The notes: generated by a model from the sequence alone, not told the origin. A stretch of 51,221 nt of DNA from a bacterium (GCA_023145475.1 JAGLDR010000027.1:1-51221), one strand, 5' to 3'. Shown: positions 42,365 to 51,221, counted from the first letter of the stretch. Numbers and translations are program-made.

Positions 42365-43126
42365 CTATTTCTCCTCGTTCAATTGCTCATCTGTTTTTCC
42401 AAATCTTCGTGTGCGATTGCCAAAACTATGCAATGCTTTTGCCATCTCAGCTTCGCCAAAATCGGGCCATAAAACAGGGGTAAAATAAAATTCGGCATAG
42501 GCAATTTGCCACAACAAAAAGTTACTTATTCGCTGCTCACCTGAAGTTCTAATCACCAAATCTGGATCCGGCATCCCACTTGTATAAAGACTTGAGTTCA
42601 TTACCTTATCATCAATATCATGAACAGACATTTCGCCTGACTCAACTTTTTGTGCAATCGTTTTGACGGCCGAGACAATCTCCTCTCTTGAGCCATAGCT
42701 CAGAGCAAGAGTCAGCGTCATTTTATAATCATTTGCTGTCTCTTTCATCAAATCTTCTGCTCGATTTCTTACAAAATCGGGAAGCCGTTCAATCGAGCCG
42801 ATAACATTGAGTCGAATACTGTTTTTCAACAGAGTCTCTCGCTTATCACGCAAAAATTCATCAAGCAGATTCATCAGAGCATCGACCTCTTTTTTTGGTC
42901 GATTCCAATTTTCAGTGGAAAAGGCGTAAAGCGTCAAATATTCAACGCCAACTGCGCGACAAAATGTGGTGATTTCATCAACGGTTTTTGCCCCTTGTTT
43001 GTGCCCTCGCACACGATTCCACAACCGTTTTTTTGCCCACCGACCGTTGCCATCCATAATAATTGCAACATGTTTAGGCATTGTAATATCAGTCAAATTA
43101 TAGGCAGAAAGTGTATTAGAATTCAT
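42365..43126 (-). CDS. uppS: Isoprenyl transferase (undecaprenyl diphosphate synthase)
   Basis: A 253-residue cis-prenyltransferase that builds the C55 carrier lipid for peptidoglycan and O-antigen assembly. Signature motifs are HVAIIMDGNGRWAKKR with the Mg2+-binding Asp, RGHKQGAKT, LTLYAFSTENWNRP, and the C-terminal DLVIRTSGEQRISNFLLWQIAYAEF. The length is normal. The start at 43126 is 8 bases after the J-protein stop; an internal ATG at 43081 would give a shorter but still complete enzyme. Confidence 0.95.
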   Translation of the reverse strand: MNSNTLSAYNLTDITMPKHVAIIMDGNGRWAKKRLWNRVRGHKQGAKTVDEITTFCRAVGVEYLTLYAFSTENWNRPKKEVDALMNLLDEFLRDKRETLLKNSIRLNVIGSIERLPDFVRNRAEDLMKETANDYKMTLTLALSYGSREEIVSAVKTIAQKVESGEMSVHDIDDKVMNSSLYTSGMPDPDLVIRTSGEQRISNFLLWQIAYAEFYFTPVLWPDFGEAEMAKALHSFGNRTRRFGKTDEQLNEEK

Positions 43127-43134
43127 TGTTTTTA

Positions 43135-44052
43135 CTAATCAACAAGGTGAAGGGTGTTATCGTATTTTTCTTGAGCCTCTTTAAGCAAATCCTCAATATA
43201 GGTATTTCCTTTTTCAATTGAGCCTGCCATTTTTAGCTGTGTTATTGCCTGCTTATACTCTTTGAGTTCGATTGCCTCTTGTGCAAGCGTTACCATCTTT
43301 CTTACATTTAAATTTTTGATGGTATCCTCTGGATTGTCAGAATAAGAGACTTTAACATGAAAATCAAACCGTTTTTTATCAGGAGAATCATGCAGTTGCT
43401 TATCATATACAACACGACGATTCGGATGGTTAAGCACCGCGTACGCTTCATTAATTCGCTTGGTAATATCATATGCCGTCTTCTGACTCTCTTCACTGTT
43501 CGTACGAAATTTATCAGGATGAAATTTGCGAGCTAAAGTAACATAGCCCCTCTTAATATCCGCTGCTGCTGCGCCCTTTCTCACAAAGAAGAGCTCGTAG
43601 TAATTTCGCCTATCTAGCGCCGTATAGTATTCTGTAAGCTCCTGAAGAATTGGTGTGTTTTCTTCTACAGCCCTAGAGATATTCAACTTATCAACAAGTG
43701 AGGTCAGCGCACTTGTTAATTCATCACTTTTAAACGGAGCCTTAAAAAAAGCAGACGCGCCATATTTATCAGCAATTTCTTGCGATACAGCCTCTACTCC
43801 CTGTTGAAAAGAGATAAGAATAAAGCCGCCAATCTTTCGAGCAACTGGCATTGTTGCAACCCATGAATCATCGGGAAGCTCATCACTTATGACAAGAATA
43901 TCTTTCGATGTAACCGCAATTTGAAATAGTTGTTTGGTGTTTTTTAGCACCGCAATTGGCACATCTTCAACTTTCGAACCCAACAAAGATTTTACAGACG
44001 CAGAGTGCTTTTCCTCTTTCATCAGAATCATTATTCTCGTTTGCGTTTTCAT
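43135..44052 (-). CDS. J-domain co-chaperone with receiver-like N-terminal domain
   Basis: A 305-residue cytoplasmic protein. Residues about 1-135 look like a degenerate response-receiver fold (ILMKEEKHSASVKSLLG, LVISDELPDDSW, YGASAFFKAPFKSDEL), with the usual acidic pocket not preserved. A J domain follows (about 150-220): NYYELFFVRKGAAAADIKRGY, the essential HPD in ARKFHPDKFR, and INEAYAVLNHPNRRVVYD. The C-terminal 80 residues are helical and may carry tetratricopeptide-like repeats. It overlaps the Hsp70-like gene by an ATGA, so it is almost certainly the dedicated stimulator of that Hsp70. The Gly/Phe and zinc-finger regions of DnaJ are absent. Confidence 0.85.
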   Translation of the reverse strand: MKTQTRIMILMKEEKHSASVKSLLGSKVEDVPIAVLKNTKQLFQIAVTSKDILVISDELPDDSWVATMPVARKIGGFILISFQQGVEAVSQEIADKYGASAFFKAPFKSDELTSALTSLVDKLNISRAVEENTPILQELTEYYTALDRRNYYELFFVRKGAAAADIKRGYVTLARKFHPDKFRTNSEESQKTAYDITKRINEAYAVLNHPNRRVVYDKQLHDSPDKKRFDFHVKVSYSDNPEDTIKNLNVRKMVTLAQEAIELKEYKQAITQLKMAGSIEKGNTYIEDLLKEAQEKYDNTLHLVD

Positions 44053-45587
44053 TCTTCCCCCTTACTGTCAAGACCCAAAATATTCAACTCAATTTTCTGC
44101 AACTTTCCTGTCTCTATATCAACCGCGCTCACATGAAGAACGCCATTTGTATCAATATCAAAGGTAACCTCTATCTTCAACTCACCACGCTGTGCTTTTC
44201 GTAAGTTGCTTAAGAGCAGTTTCCCCATCAGATGTGAACGCTGCTTGCTCTGCTCATCACCTTGATAGACCTCAATTACAACTGAATTTTGATTGTCTGA
44301 TGCATTGGTAAACACAGTCGTTCTATCGAGAGGCAATGGATCATTTTTTTCCACTAAAATCTCAATATAGTCTCCGACACTTCCCACCCCAAGAGAGAGA
44401 GGAACAACATCCATAAGTACCGGGGCATCAGAGTGGGCATCAGAGCTCAATGTACTTCCAAGAATTGAGGCACCCATTGATATAACAAGCTCTGTTTCAA
44501 TCCCTAAAAAGGGAGCTTTTCCAAAATACTCCTCTACTTGCAGTTGGACAAATGGCACTTTTGTTGAACCGCCAACCAAAACAATCGCATCAATCTCGCC
44601 TTTGTCTACATGGGCATTTTCAAGCGTTTTATCACAAATTGCCAGGGTGTTTTGTATGATATTTGACATAATATTATCAAATGTATCACGAGAAATATCC
44701 CGACGATAATCCTTAAATCCGCCCTCTTTTGTTGGAACAATATTTTTTATAATTACATGAGCTTCATCTTGCTCAGACAGAATAATTTTAATTCTTTCCG
44801 CTTCTGAGCGCAAAATCCCCTTCACTTCAGGAGAGACAGTCAAACCGATACCCGACTCACTCTCAATATCCGACATAATGAATTCAGCTAATGTATCATC
44901 CATATCATCGCCACCGAGAAAACTATCACCACCTGTTGATAAAACCTCAAAAAAGTTATCTTTTACCTCAAGGACCGTAATATCAAATGTTCCGCCACCA
45001 AAATCATAGACGGCAATCTTCTCATTCAGACTGTTACCAAATCCATAGGCAAGTGCTGCTGCTGTTGGCTCGTTAATTATGCGAATAACATTGAGTCCAG
45101 CCAATCGTCCCGCCTCTTGGGTTGCCCTTCTCTGCGCTTCGTTATAATTTGCAGGCACCGTAATAACAGCGTCACGAATATCTTCACCAACCGCCTCTTG
45201 AACCGCCTTTCTGATTTTCATCAAAACCATTGCAGAAATCTGTTGCGGGGTAAATCTCTTTCCAAAAATATCAACTTCAACAGAGTCGTTATCTCCCTGA
45301 ACAACATTGTATGGAAATTTTTCTGCATAAATTATCGTTTCTGGATGGCTAAATTTTCGACCAATAATTCTTTTAATAGAGTAAATTGTTGTCTCTGGGT
45401 GAAAACTCTTCTCTTTTTTTGCGGGAGATCCTATAAGAATCTTGTTTCCTCGATTCAAAAAAGAGACAACAGAGGGCATAATTGCTGTTTTTTCACCAGG
45501 AATTGACAAAACCTCTGCCATTCCATCTCGCACAACCGATACCGTAGTTGTCGATGTTCCTAAATCAATTCCAAGCACTAATCCCAT
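44049..45587 (-). CDS. Hsp70-family chaperone, DnaK-like, lacking the C-terminal lid
   Basis: A 512-residue Hsp70 homologue. The nucleotide-binding domain is clear: LGIDLGTSTTTVSVV (phosphate 1), INEPTAAALAYGFG, AVYDFGGGTFDITVLEV (phosphate 2) and IVLVGGSTKVPFVQ (adenosine). The beta-sandwich substrate domain follows to about residue 505 (TDNQ... to VSAVDIETGKLQKI). DnaK of E. coli has 638 residues; the helical lid is missing here, as in short DnaK-like proteins such as HscC. It sits between frr and a J-domain gene (overlap ATGA) and is thus a second, specialised chaperone system rather than the main dnaK-dnaJ-grpE locus. Client unknown. Confidence 0.92.
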   Translation of the reverse strand: MGLVLGIDLGTSTTTVSVVRDGMAEVLSIPGEKTAIMPSVVSFLNRGNKILIGSPAKKEKSFHPETTIYSIKRIIGRKFSHPETIIYAEKFPYNVVQGDNDSVEVDIFGKRFTPQQISAMVLMKIRKAVQEAVGEDIRDAVITVPANYNEAQRRATQEAGRLAGLNVIRIINEPTAAALAYGFGNSLNEKIAVYDFGGGTFDITVLEVKDNFFEVLSTGGDSFLGGDDMDDTLAEFIMSDIESESGIGLTVSPEVKGILRSEAERIKIILSEQDEAHVIIKNIVPTKEGGFKDYRRDISRDTFDNIMSNIIQNTLAICDKTLENAHVDKGEIDAIVLVGGSTKVPFVQLQVEEYFGKAPFLGIETELVISMGASILGSTLSSDAHSDAPVLMDVVPLSLGVGSVGDYIEILVEKNDPLPLDRTTVFTNASDNQNSVVIEVYQGDEQSKQRSHLMGKLLLSNLRKAQRGELKIEVTFDIDTNGVLHVSAVDIETGKLQKIELNILGLDSKGEE

Positions 45588-45589
45588 TG

Positions 45590-46153
45590 TTATACCTGCA
45601 TTATTTCATCACTTTTTTTCGTCGAAATCGCTTCAAGTTGCTTGATAAACTCATTCAATCTTTTCTGAATATCATCAAAGTACTTTTTCTCTTCATCTTC
45701 TGTTATATCTTTCTCTTTTTGTGCATTTTTCACTTCATCAATAGCGTCACGACGCACTGTTCGCAAGCTGATTTTGAATTTTTCAGTTAATTGATGCAAC
45801 TGCTTAACAATATCTTTCCTGCGATCTTCTGTCAGAGCAGGAACAGGCATTTTAATCGTCAATCCATCATTGTTTGGATTAAAGCCCAAATTAGCGGCAA
45901 TAATTGCCGTCTCAATATCTTTAATAATACTTCTATCAAACGGCTGAATAACAAGCAATCTGGCATCAGGTGTTGTAATACTCGCCATCTGATTTAGCGG
46001 AGTTTTTGTGCCATAATAATCAACCATGACTCCATCAAGAAGAACAGGAGAAGCCCCACCAGTGCGATAGAGCGATAGTTCATGATGGTACGCCTCTATT
46101 GATTTTTCAAAATGTTGTTTCAACTCAACAAAAAACTGTTTTTGATCAAACAT
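45590..46153 (-). CDS. frr: Ribosome recycling factor
   Basis: A 187-residue protein that, with EF-G, splits the post-termination ribosome. Typical stretches are YRTGGASPVLLDGVMVDYYGTKTPLNQMASI (landmarks RTGGASP and DYYGTKTPLNQ), LLVIQPFDRSIIKDIETAI, GLNP-type NLGFNPNNDGLTI, and ALTEDRRKDIVKQ. The start at 46153 (MFDQKQ) gives the usual length of about 185. It follows pyrH by 16 bases, the order seen in most bacteria. Confidence 0.96.
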   Translation of the reverse strand: MFDQKQFFVELKQHFEKSIEAYHHELSLYRTGGASPVLLDGVMVDYYGTKTPLNQMASITTPDARLLVIQPFDRSIIKDIETAIIAANLGFNPNNDGLTIKMPVPALTEDRRKDIVKQLHQLTEKFKISLRTVRRDAIDEVKNAQKEKDITEDEEKKYFDDIQKRLNEFIKQLEAISTKKSDEIMQV

Positions 46154-46169
46154 AGTATCCTCCAAACTG

Positions 46170-46877
46170 TTATTTTACTGTCACTAAACTTCCAACTTGT
46201 TCACCAGCAACCGCCTGCTGCATTGCGCCACTTTTAAAGATGTTAACAATACGCAAAGATAAATTATTTTCTGCACACAGCGTCAGCGCTGTCGTATCCA
46301 TCACCTTCAAACCCTGCTCAATTGCCTGTTTAAAAGTGGTTTTCTCTATCAATATCGCGTCATCAAAACGCATCGGATCTTTGTCATACAATCCATCAAC
46401 TTTTGTCGCTTTAATCAAGATATCAGCACCTATTTCCACTGCTCTCAGCGCTGCTGCTGTATCGGTAGTAAAAAACGGATTTCCCGTCCCACCACCAAAA
46501 ATGACAACACGCCCTTTTTCAAGATGTCGAATAGCACGACCACGAATAAAAGGCTCAGCAAGAGGATCAACCTCAACGGCACTCATGACACGAGCAACCA
46601 ATCCCGCACTTTGAAATGCACTTGAAAGAGCCAAAGAGTTGATGATAGTTGCAAGCATACCCATATGGTCGCCTGTTACACGATCAATGCCGCTGTCTCC
46701 TGCTTGAAGCCCACGAAAAATATTTCCGCCACCGACAACAACAGCAACTTGAACGCCATCATTTACCAGCATTGCAACCTCTTTAGAGATATAGGAGAGA
46801 AAATCTTGGCTGATTGGGGCTCCAGTAGGGTCTAGAAGAGCCTCACCGCTCAACTTCAAAAGGACACGACGATACAT
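46170..46877 (-). CDS. pyrH: UMP kinase
   Basis: A 235-residue hexameric bacterial UMP kinase of the amino acid kinase fold that phosphorylates UMP to UDP for RNA and cell-envelope sugar nucleotides. Seen: RVLLKLSGEAL, VVGGGNIFRG, DHMGMLATIINSLAL, FGGGTGNPFFTTDTAAALRA and KATKVDGLYDKDPM. The length matches the family (about 240). It is the promoter-proximal gene of the pyrH-frr-hsp70-J-uppS-cdsA-dxr operon, with AAGGAG 11 bases before the ATG. Confidence 0.97.
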   Translation of the reverse strand: MYRRVLLKLSGEALLDPTGAPISQDFLSYISKEVAMLVNDGVQVAVVVGGGNIFRGLQAGDSGIDRVTGDHMGMLATIINSLALSSAFQSAGLVARVMSAVEVDPLAEPFIRGRAIRHLEKGRVVIFGGGTGNPFFTTDTAAALRAVEIGADILIKATKVDGLYDKDPMRFDDAILIEKTTFKQAIEQGLKVMDTTALTLCAENNLSLRIVNIFKSGAMQQAVAGEQVGSLVTVK

Positions 46878-46910
46878 AACAGATAAACTCCTTATTCGTT
46901 TAGTTGCCCT

Positions 46911-46939
46911 ATCCTAGCCATCTGTGAAAGTGATTGCAA
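46911..46939 (-). promoter_or_regulatory. Sigma70-type promoter of the pyrH-dxr operon
   Basis: On the minus strand: TTGCAA (46939-46934), 17-bp spacer, TAGGAT (46916-46911). Confidence 0.6.
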
Positions 46940-46958
46940 CTTTTTCGCTGTTTCTAGG

Positions 46959-48842
46959 CTACTTTCCTACAAAGGGAAGAATATTCTTTTTATAACCACG
47001 GTAGAGTTGTTGCATCATCATAAACTGTTGTTGTGCTGAAAGGTAGAGGTCACTTGCGTCACTCCATCGCTCTTCACTCAACGCCGTCTCTATCTGTGTA
47101 AGCAGACAATCTGTAGATGTCTCATCACGCATCAATGAGGTTGCTATCTCCACTAAAACGCCCCATTGGTTTTGTTCATGCTCATTTTCATACTCTGAAA
47201 ATCGCTGAAATCCAGCAAAAGTAGTACGCATTGCGGGCAACTCCTTCTCGACCAATTCAACCTGCCACTTATGCAGTGCACTTTCATAAAAAGAGTGAAC
47301 AATCCTGCTGTCAAGAGGAACATTTTCAAAAAGAGGTGTCTCTCGCTGAAGTATTTCTATCACCTCCCACACTGTTCGTGGGCTTTGACCAAATCGTTTT
47401 GCTCGCTCCTCTTCTGTATATTTCTCGAACAAATCATCTTCACAAATATAGGCACGAGAGAGTTCAAGATAATCACCCTCTTGCCCTGGCTCTTTTTTCA
47501 GCTCCTGTAAAAGGAGTTTAGCATCGCGTCTATAATTCTTTTTTATTCCGTCAAGCATCGCGGTATAAAATGCAGCTGTTGCAAGATAGGTATTTGTATG
47601 AGGATTAGGCGCACGCACCTCAAAACGAACTGAATAGGGAGATTCGCCACCAACAACACCAACAAGAACAGTACGGTTTCGTGACGGCATTGCAGGGGTA
47701 TTGCCACCAAGACTTGCTACAACACTAACGGGTGATTCAAAGCCTGGTTGCAGACGCTTTAATGCCGATATTGAGTGCGTTACAAAAGGATTAACTTGTT
47801 GCCAATTTTTAAGAAGTCCCATCAACGCACTATAGCCAATTGATGAAAGATGAAGCTCCTCTTTTTCAGGAGCAAAGAGATTTATTCTCTTATCATTTTT
47901 CAACATCACAGAGATTCCGACATGCATATGCTCACCATTACCAGCAACGCCCTCTGCTGGCTTTGCAATAACCGTTGCCTCTAGTCCATGTCTTCGGAAG
48001 ACCTCTTTCACAAGAATACGAACAAAAAGTTCATTATCAGCAGCTTGCAGCGGTGTTGTAAAACGCCAGTCAATCTCTAACTGCTCCATAACATTAGCAA
48101 TACTACCGTCATTAGATATTTTACCTTTGACACCACCAACCTCTTTATGGCCCATTTCTGGCTCCAACCCATACTCTTGCAACAACATTAAACACTCTTC
48201 AAGAGAGGTGCGAACTTGCCCTTTTGTCCGCTTCCAATAATGCTCTTTCAGTGTTTGGCTCAGCGAAAGTTGCTGAATTGATGTCTCATCAACTTGGCTT
48301 CTTACCCAAAACTCAAGCTCAGTTCCTAAAGAGAAGTTGATGCTTGCAATATCATTCTTAGTGATAGAGTGGTGTGCTAGAAATTGTATATCATTGCGCA
48401 AAATTTCAAGCAATTCAGCTTCAACAACCGCAAGAGTCTCCTTTAAGACGCTACGACTACAAACGAGCTTATTGTTATGTCTAAAGAAGATAGGAATTCT
48501 TACCGTTCCTATTGAATCATCCTCTTGCATAGATGGCGATTCAAATGTCCAATCGACAAACCAACTGCTTTCTGTATCGATAATAAAATCAACTTTTGCA
48601 TCGGAGAGTGTTGCAATACCCGGCAAGTTAACACTACTACCATCTGTTTGGATACCACCAGCAAAAATATCATCTAAATGTTTGACAAAATATTCAACGG
48701 GGATGCGCTCATCTGTATCGTTTCCTAAAAAATCAATTCCAACGAGTGAAACAAATTTTAGACGCGGATGCCTCAAAATAAAATCTTTAAATGTTACATT
48801 GTTACGACACTCTGCTGGCACACGCCTAATAATGTTGTGCAT
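46959..48842 (-). CDS. Glutamine synthetase family protein, extended form
   Basis: A 627-residue member of the glutamine synthetase fold, which makes glutamine from glutamate, ammonia and ATP. The N-terminal beta-grasp part has QTDGSSVNLPGI (compare FDGSSI in GlnA). Catalytic-domain motifs include SLGTELEFWV, LEPEMGHKEVGG, GVAGNGEHMHVGI, and RFEVRAPNPHTNTYLATAAF. About 150 extra helical residues at the C-terminus make it longer than class I enzymes (about 470) and closer in size to the larger clostridial-type forms. The NLYDLPP adenylylation site of enterobacterial GlnA was not seen. A gamma-glutamyl-amine ligase is a less likely alternative. It is transcribed divergently from the CcdA-thioredoxin gene. 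Confidence 0.88.
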   Translation of the reverse strand: MHNIIRRVPAECRNNVTFKDFILRHPRLKFVSLVGIDFLGNDTDERIPVEYFVKHLDDIFAGGIQTDGSSVNLPGIATLSDAKVDFIIDTESSWFVDWTFESPSMQEDDSIGTVRIPIFFRHNNKLVCSRSVLKETLAVVEAELLEILRNDIQFLAHHSITKNDIASINFSLGTELEFWVRSQVDETSIQQLSLSQTLKEHYWKRTKGQVRTSLEECLMLLQEYGLEPEMGHKEVGGVKGKISNDGSIANVMEQLEIDWRFTTPLQAADNELFVRILVKEVFRRHGLEATVIAKPAEGVAGNGEHMHVGISVMLKNDKRINLFAPEKEELHLSSIGYSALMGLLKNWQQVNPFVTHSISALKRLQPGFESPVSVVASLGGNTPAMPSRNRTVLVGVVGGESPYSVRFEVRAPNPHTNTYLATAAFYTAMLDGIKKNYRRDAKLLLQELKKEPGQEGDYLELSRAYICEDDLFEKYTEEERAKRFGQSPRTVWEVIEILQRETPLFENVPLDSRIVHSFYESALHKWQVELVEKELPAMRTTFAGFQRFSEYENEHEQNQWGVLVEIATSLMRDETSTDCLLTQIETALSEERWSDASDLYLSAQQQFMMMQQLYRGYKKNILPFVGK

Positions 48843-48945
48843 AAATAACTCCCTTAGATATAGTTATTAACGGGTCTTCGTCCACTGAAATTGTAAAAAA
48901 ACCTTCTCTTTTTGCAATTTTTTTGCAAGAAAAAGAATTTCCAAT

Positions 48946-48974
48946 TTGACATTTCAATATTTTTACCCTTAGAT
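48946..48974 (+). promoter_or_regulatory. Sigma70-type promoter of the CcdA-thioredoxin gene
   Basis: TTGACA (48946-48951), 17-bp spacer, TTAGAT (48969-48974). ATG at 49005 with GGGGAGGG upstream. Confidence 0.7.
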
Positions 48975-49004
48975 AGGGGGCGTATAACCTTGGGGAGGGC
49001 GTGT

Positions 49005-50114
49005 ATGGACTTTTCATTTGGAACACTATTCGGCGCAGGATTGCTGACCTTTTTTACACCCTGTGTTTTGCCTATGATTCCTGTCTATTTTGCAGCGATG
49101 ACTGGTGGATCACTTTCACAAAACAAAAAGGGAACTCTTTTTGTTCGCTCTATCTTCTTTTCATTAGGCTTTATTCTTGTCTTTACACTGATGGGAGCAG
49201 CAGCAAGTAGTATCGGATCACTCGTTCGGGTATATCAACACTATATTATGCTCGGTGGTGGAATTTTGATTCTTCTTTTTGGTCTTAAGTTTGTCCACTT
49301 CATTCACATTCCGCTTTTTGATAGAATTGCACGAGTCGACGATTCAAAACTCTCTGTTAAATTCGGCCCACTGAACGCCTTTATCTTTGGAGTCGTATTT
49401 GCCGCCGGATGGAGCCCCTGCATTGGCCCAATACTTGGAAGTGTTCTAACATGGACGGCATCATCAGCGGAGAATGCAACAGAAGGAATGCTCTATCTTG
49501 CCCTCTACGGTGCAGGATTTGCCACTCCATTTCTCCTCACTGCCGCATTTGCAGAAAAGGGAATTGCATTTATACGAAAAAGTGGCTCAAAACTGTTGTT
49601 ATTTGAAAAAATAACGGGCATTCTTCTTATTGCAGCATCACTCTATATGATTGCTCTGTCTCAAACTATGCAGCAACCAATTCCTGGAAGTATTACCAAA
49701 CCATCTGACATCCTCTTTGTCAACCACGACCACCCTGTTTTAGTTGAATTTTATCGAGATAACTGCCCCGTTTGTAAAGGGATGGAGCCTGTGGTAAATG
49801 AAATATTCCAAAAATGTGATGGCAAAAATGTAGCTCTCAGAAAAATCAACCTTTCGAAACCAGAGAATAAGGGTTTTGTGAGTGAATACCGGATATTAGG
49901 TGTTCCAACATTTGTTCTTTTTGACAAATCTGGCAACGAACAAAGCAGACTTATTGGCCACCAAGAGACAGACAATATATATAGAGCAATCGCCCTTCTT
50001 CGGGGAGAACAATGTGAAGGTGTCGGCGCACTTCCTGAGGGTCTTAATCTTTCTGAAGGTGCATCATGTGGAAGCAAAGATAGTGAGAATGAGACAACGC
50101 CCTCCTGCGAATAA
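49005..50114 (+). CDS. CcdA/DsbD-like thiol-disulfide membrane transporter fused to thioredoxin
   Basis: A 369-residue protein that probably passes reducing power from cytoplasmic thioredoxin across the inner membrane. The first 235 residues are a CcdA-like membrane domain with about six helices; the two redox cysteines lie in TFFTPCVLPMIPVY and GWSPCIGPILGS. The C-terminal part (about 245-345) is a thioredoxin domain with the active site NCPVC in FYRDNCPVCKGM and the cis-proline in LGVPTFVLF. DsbD has an extra N-terminal periplasmic domain that is absent here. The start at 49005 is fixed by the ribosome binding site; an upstream in-frame ATG at 48912 lies ahead of the promoter. The Cys-containing, acidic tail (CGSKDSENETTPSCE) is unusual. 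Confidence 0.92.
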   Translation: MDFSFGTLFGAGLLTFFTPCVLPMIPVYFAAMTGGSLSQNKKGTLFVRSIFFSLGFILVFTLMGAAASSIGSLVRVYQHYIMLGGGILILLFGLKFVHFIHIPLFDRIARVDDSKLSVKFGPLNAFIFGVVFAAGWSPCIGPILGSVLTWTASSAENATEGMLYLALYGAGFATPFLLTAAFAEKGIAFIRKSGSKLLLFEKITGILLIAASLYMIALSQTMQQPIPGSITKPSDILFVNHDHPVLVEFYRDNCPVCKGMEPVVNEIFQKCDGKNVALRKINLSKPENKGFVSEYRILGVPTFVLFDKSGNEQSRLIGHQETDNIYRAIALLRGEQCEGVGALPEGLNLSEGASCGSKDSENETTPSCE

Positions 50115-50227
50115 TTCTGATTACGACCACCTTTTTATGACAATTATTGTAGCGAAGTTGAGCAAAATAAAATAAAATAACAAGATGCTGTATTTACTAG
50201 ACATCTTCCAAAAGCACAGATTTTGCA

Positions 50228-50256
50228 TTGACATTATAGGTGCCGTTGTGTAAACT
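50228..50256 (+). promoter_or_regulatory. Sigma70-type promoter of the terminal lipoprotein gene
   Basis: TTGACA (50228-50233), 17-bp spacer, TAAACT (50251-50256). ATG at 50302 behind GGAGGAGG. Confidence 0.7.
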
Positions 50257-50301
50257 GGCGTTAGGAATTTGTTTTTTTACAAATAAATGGAGGAGGATTC
50301 C

Positions 50302-51221
50302 ATGAAGAAGATTTTTTTGACCGTCATAGTTATGATGGCTGCGTTGTTTGTTTTGTCTTGTGATGACAAAAAAACATCAACTACAGATGATGACACAGGC
50401 AACACAACAGATAGTGCTGTCGATGATGACAATGTTGACACTGCTGACAATCCAGCAGTAGATGATGACACAGCAGACACAGGCGAAGATACCTGCCGTC
50501 TTGACAGTGCATTTTTAGAAGCAAAGTATGACCAGTATGTTACTATTCGTCAAACTGGTAAAATCTTTGATTATGATGCAGTTAATGCTGATGGTAGCGA
50601 TATTGATCCATCTGCAGTTGCATCTGAATCAAAAATCAAATTGGACGATGTATCAATGGAAGGTACTTGGGGTTCTTATATGAATTATCAAGGAACAACT
50701 CTTCTTGCACAAATTCAAGCGTATGACTTTGTTAAGACAGACGAAGCAAAGAGTGCAACAAGAATTCAGTTGCTTACTGCTATGGCTCAGTTGAATCTTC
50801 AATTGATTCCTGCAATGATTGGTGACGGCATCAAAGAAGTTGACTTTGGCGCATACACCTTTTTGCAAGAAGTTTATATTGATGCTAAATTTGATGCAGG
50901 TACAGGCCAAATCACCGAACAAAATGTTCGTAGAATGTGTATGGCTGCTGTTTCAAAGACAGAAGAAGTTGAAGAAGAAGGCGAGACATATGATGTTGCC
51001 ATTGGCGGAATCTATGCTTGTTTAGAAGACGATCAAGTTGGCGCTGTAGGCGAAACATTGAAGATGATGTTTAACCTTGAGATGACAACAGACGAAGATG
51101 CTGTTATAGCATTCCAAAACACCAGATCAGATGGCACTATTGCAAAGCCAGAAGATGATGACTACACAGAACAGTGTACTTGTTACTCACTTTATGAAAA
51201 AGATGCTTCAGGCGACCCAGC
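50302..51221 (+). CDS. Acidic-spacer lipoprotein, function unknown (3' end outside window)
   Basis: The frame is open from ATG 50302 to the window edge (306 codons seen). MKKIFLTVIVMMAALFVLSC is a type II signal; an Asp/Thr-rich spacer follows (DDDTGNTTDSAVDDDN and DTADNPAVDDDTADTG), of the same style as the other lipoproteins here. From about residue 65 there is a mixed alpha/beta domain (CRLDSAFLEAKYDQYVTIR and onward) with Cys residues near 211 and 232 and a CTC near the edge. No family was recognised. It has a near-consensus promoter and a very strong ribosome binding site, suggesting abundant expression. Confidence 0.85.
   Translation, partial: MKKIFLTVIVMMAALFVLSCDDKKTSTTDDDTGNTTDSAVDDDNVDTADNPAVDDDTADTGEDTCRLDSAFLEAKYDQYVTIRQTGKIFDYDAVNADGSDIDPSAVASESKIKLDDVSMEGTWGSYMNYQGTTLLAQIQAYDFVKTDEAKSATRIQLLTAMAQLNLQLIPAMIGDGIKEVDFGAYTFLQEVYIDAKFDAGTGQITEQNVRRMCMAAVSKTEEVEEEGETYDVAIGGIYACLEDDQVGAVGETLKMMFNLEMTTDEDAVIAFQNTRSDGTIAKPEDDDYTEQCTCYSLYEKDASGDP

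Overview
The window is AT-rich (by eye near 40% G+C) chromosomal DNA from a Gram-negative-type bacterium. Evidence for a two-membrane cell is YajC/SecD/SecF and at least seven predicted lipoproteins or exported proteins. The [FeFe]-hydrogenase maturase HydG suggests an anaerobe or facultative anaerobe. Asp/Ser/Thr-rich spacers behind the lipoprotein cysteine, a Myxococcus-type Cys-rich repeat, IgGFc-binding and macroglobulin surface proteins, and an Hsp70/J-protein pair recall the former Deltaproteobacteria/Myxococcota, but this assignment is inference and no rRNA is present.

Layout. (1) 1-4146, plus strand: end of rho, an exported Asp-box protein, then a three-gene operon of a winged-helix protein, a CheY-like receiver and a tandem HD-GYP protein. 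(2) 4165-19102, minus strand: a lone ceramidase-family lipoprotein, then PKS - alpha-oxoamine synthase - yajC - secD - secF - recJ - HIT. The 2160-residue fully reducing PKS lacks a thioesterase and is followed one base later by a PLP enzyme of the serine palmitoyltransferase/AONS type. (3) 19433-31383: surface block with a DUF285/BspA-like lipoprotein coupled to an exported alpha/beta hydrolase, a thioester-containing alpha-2-macroglobulin lipoprotein, queE, and a lipoprotein with about 65 Asp-Thr-Ala repeats. (4) 31384-37279: 95-bp tandem repeats that complement the end of typA, then typA, yegS, a truncated ATPase, an HU-like gene and hydG. (5) 37394-40303: two acidic-spacer lipoproteins, one with an IgGFc-binding domain. 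(6) 40408-46877: pyrH-frr-hsp70-J-protein-uppS-cdsA-dxr, a translation/isoprenoid/phospholipid operon with a chaperone pair inserted. (7) 46959-51221: glutamine synthetase, a CcdA-thioredoxin fusion, and a lipoprotein running off the end.

Most transcription units start at sigma70-type boxes with 16-17 bp spacing; one possible sigma54 site precedes the PKS. The strongest candidates for unusual biology are the PKS/alpha-oxoamine synthase pair (probably a sphingoid-like amino-lipid), the self-complementary repeats behind typA, and a 32-nt hairpin repeated exactly at two loci with different but self-complementary outer arms. No tRNA, rRNA, CRISPR array or intact transposase was seen.
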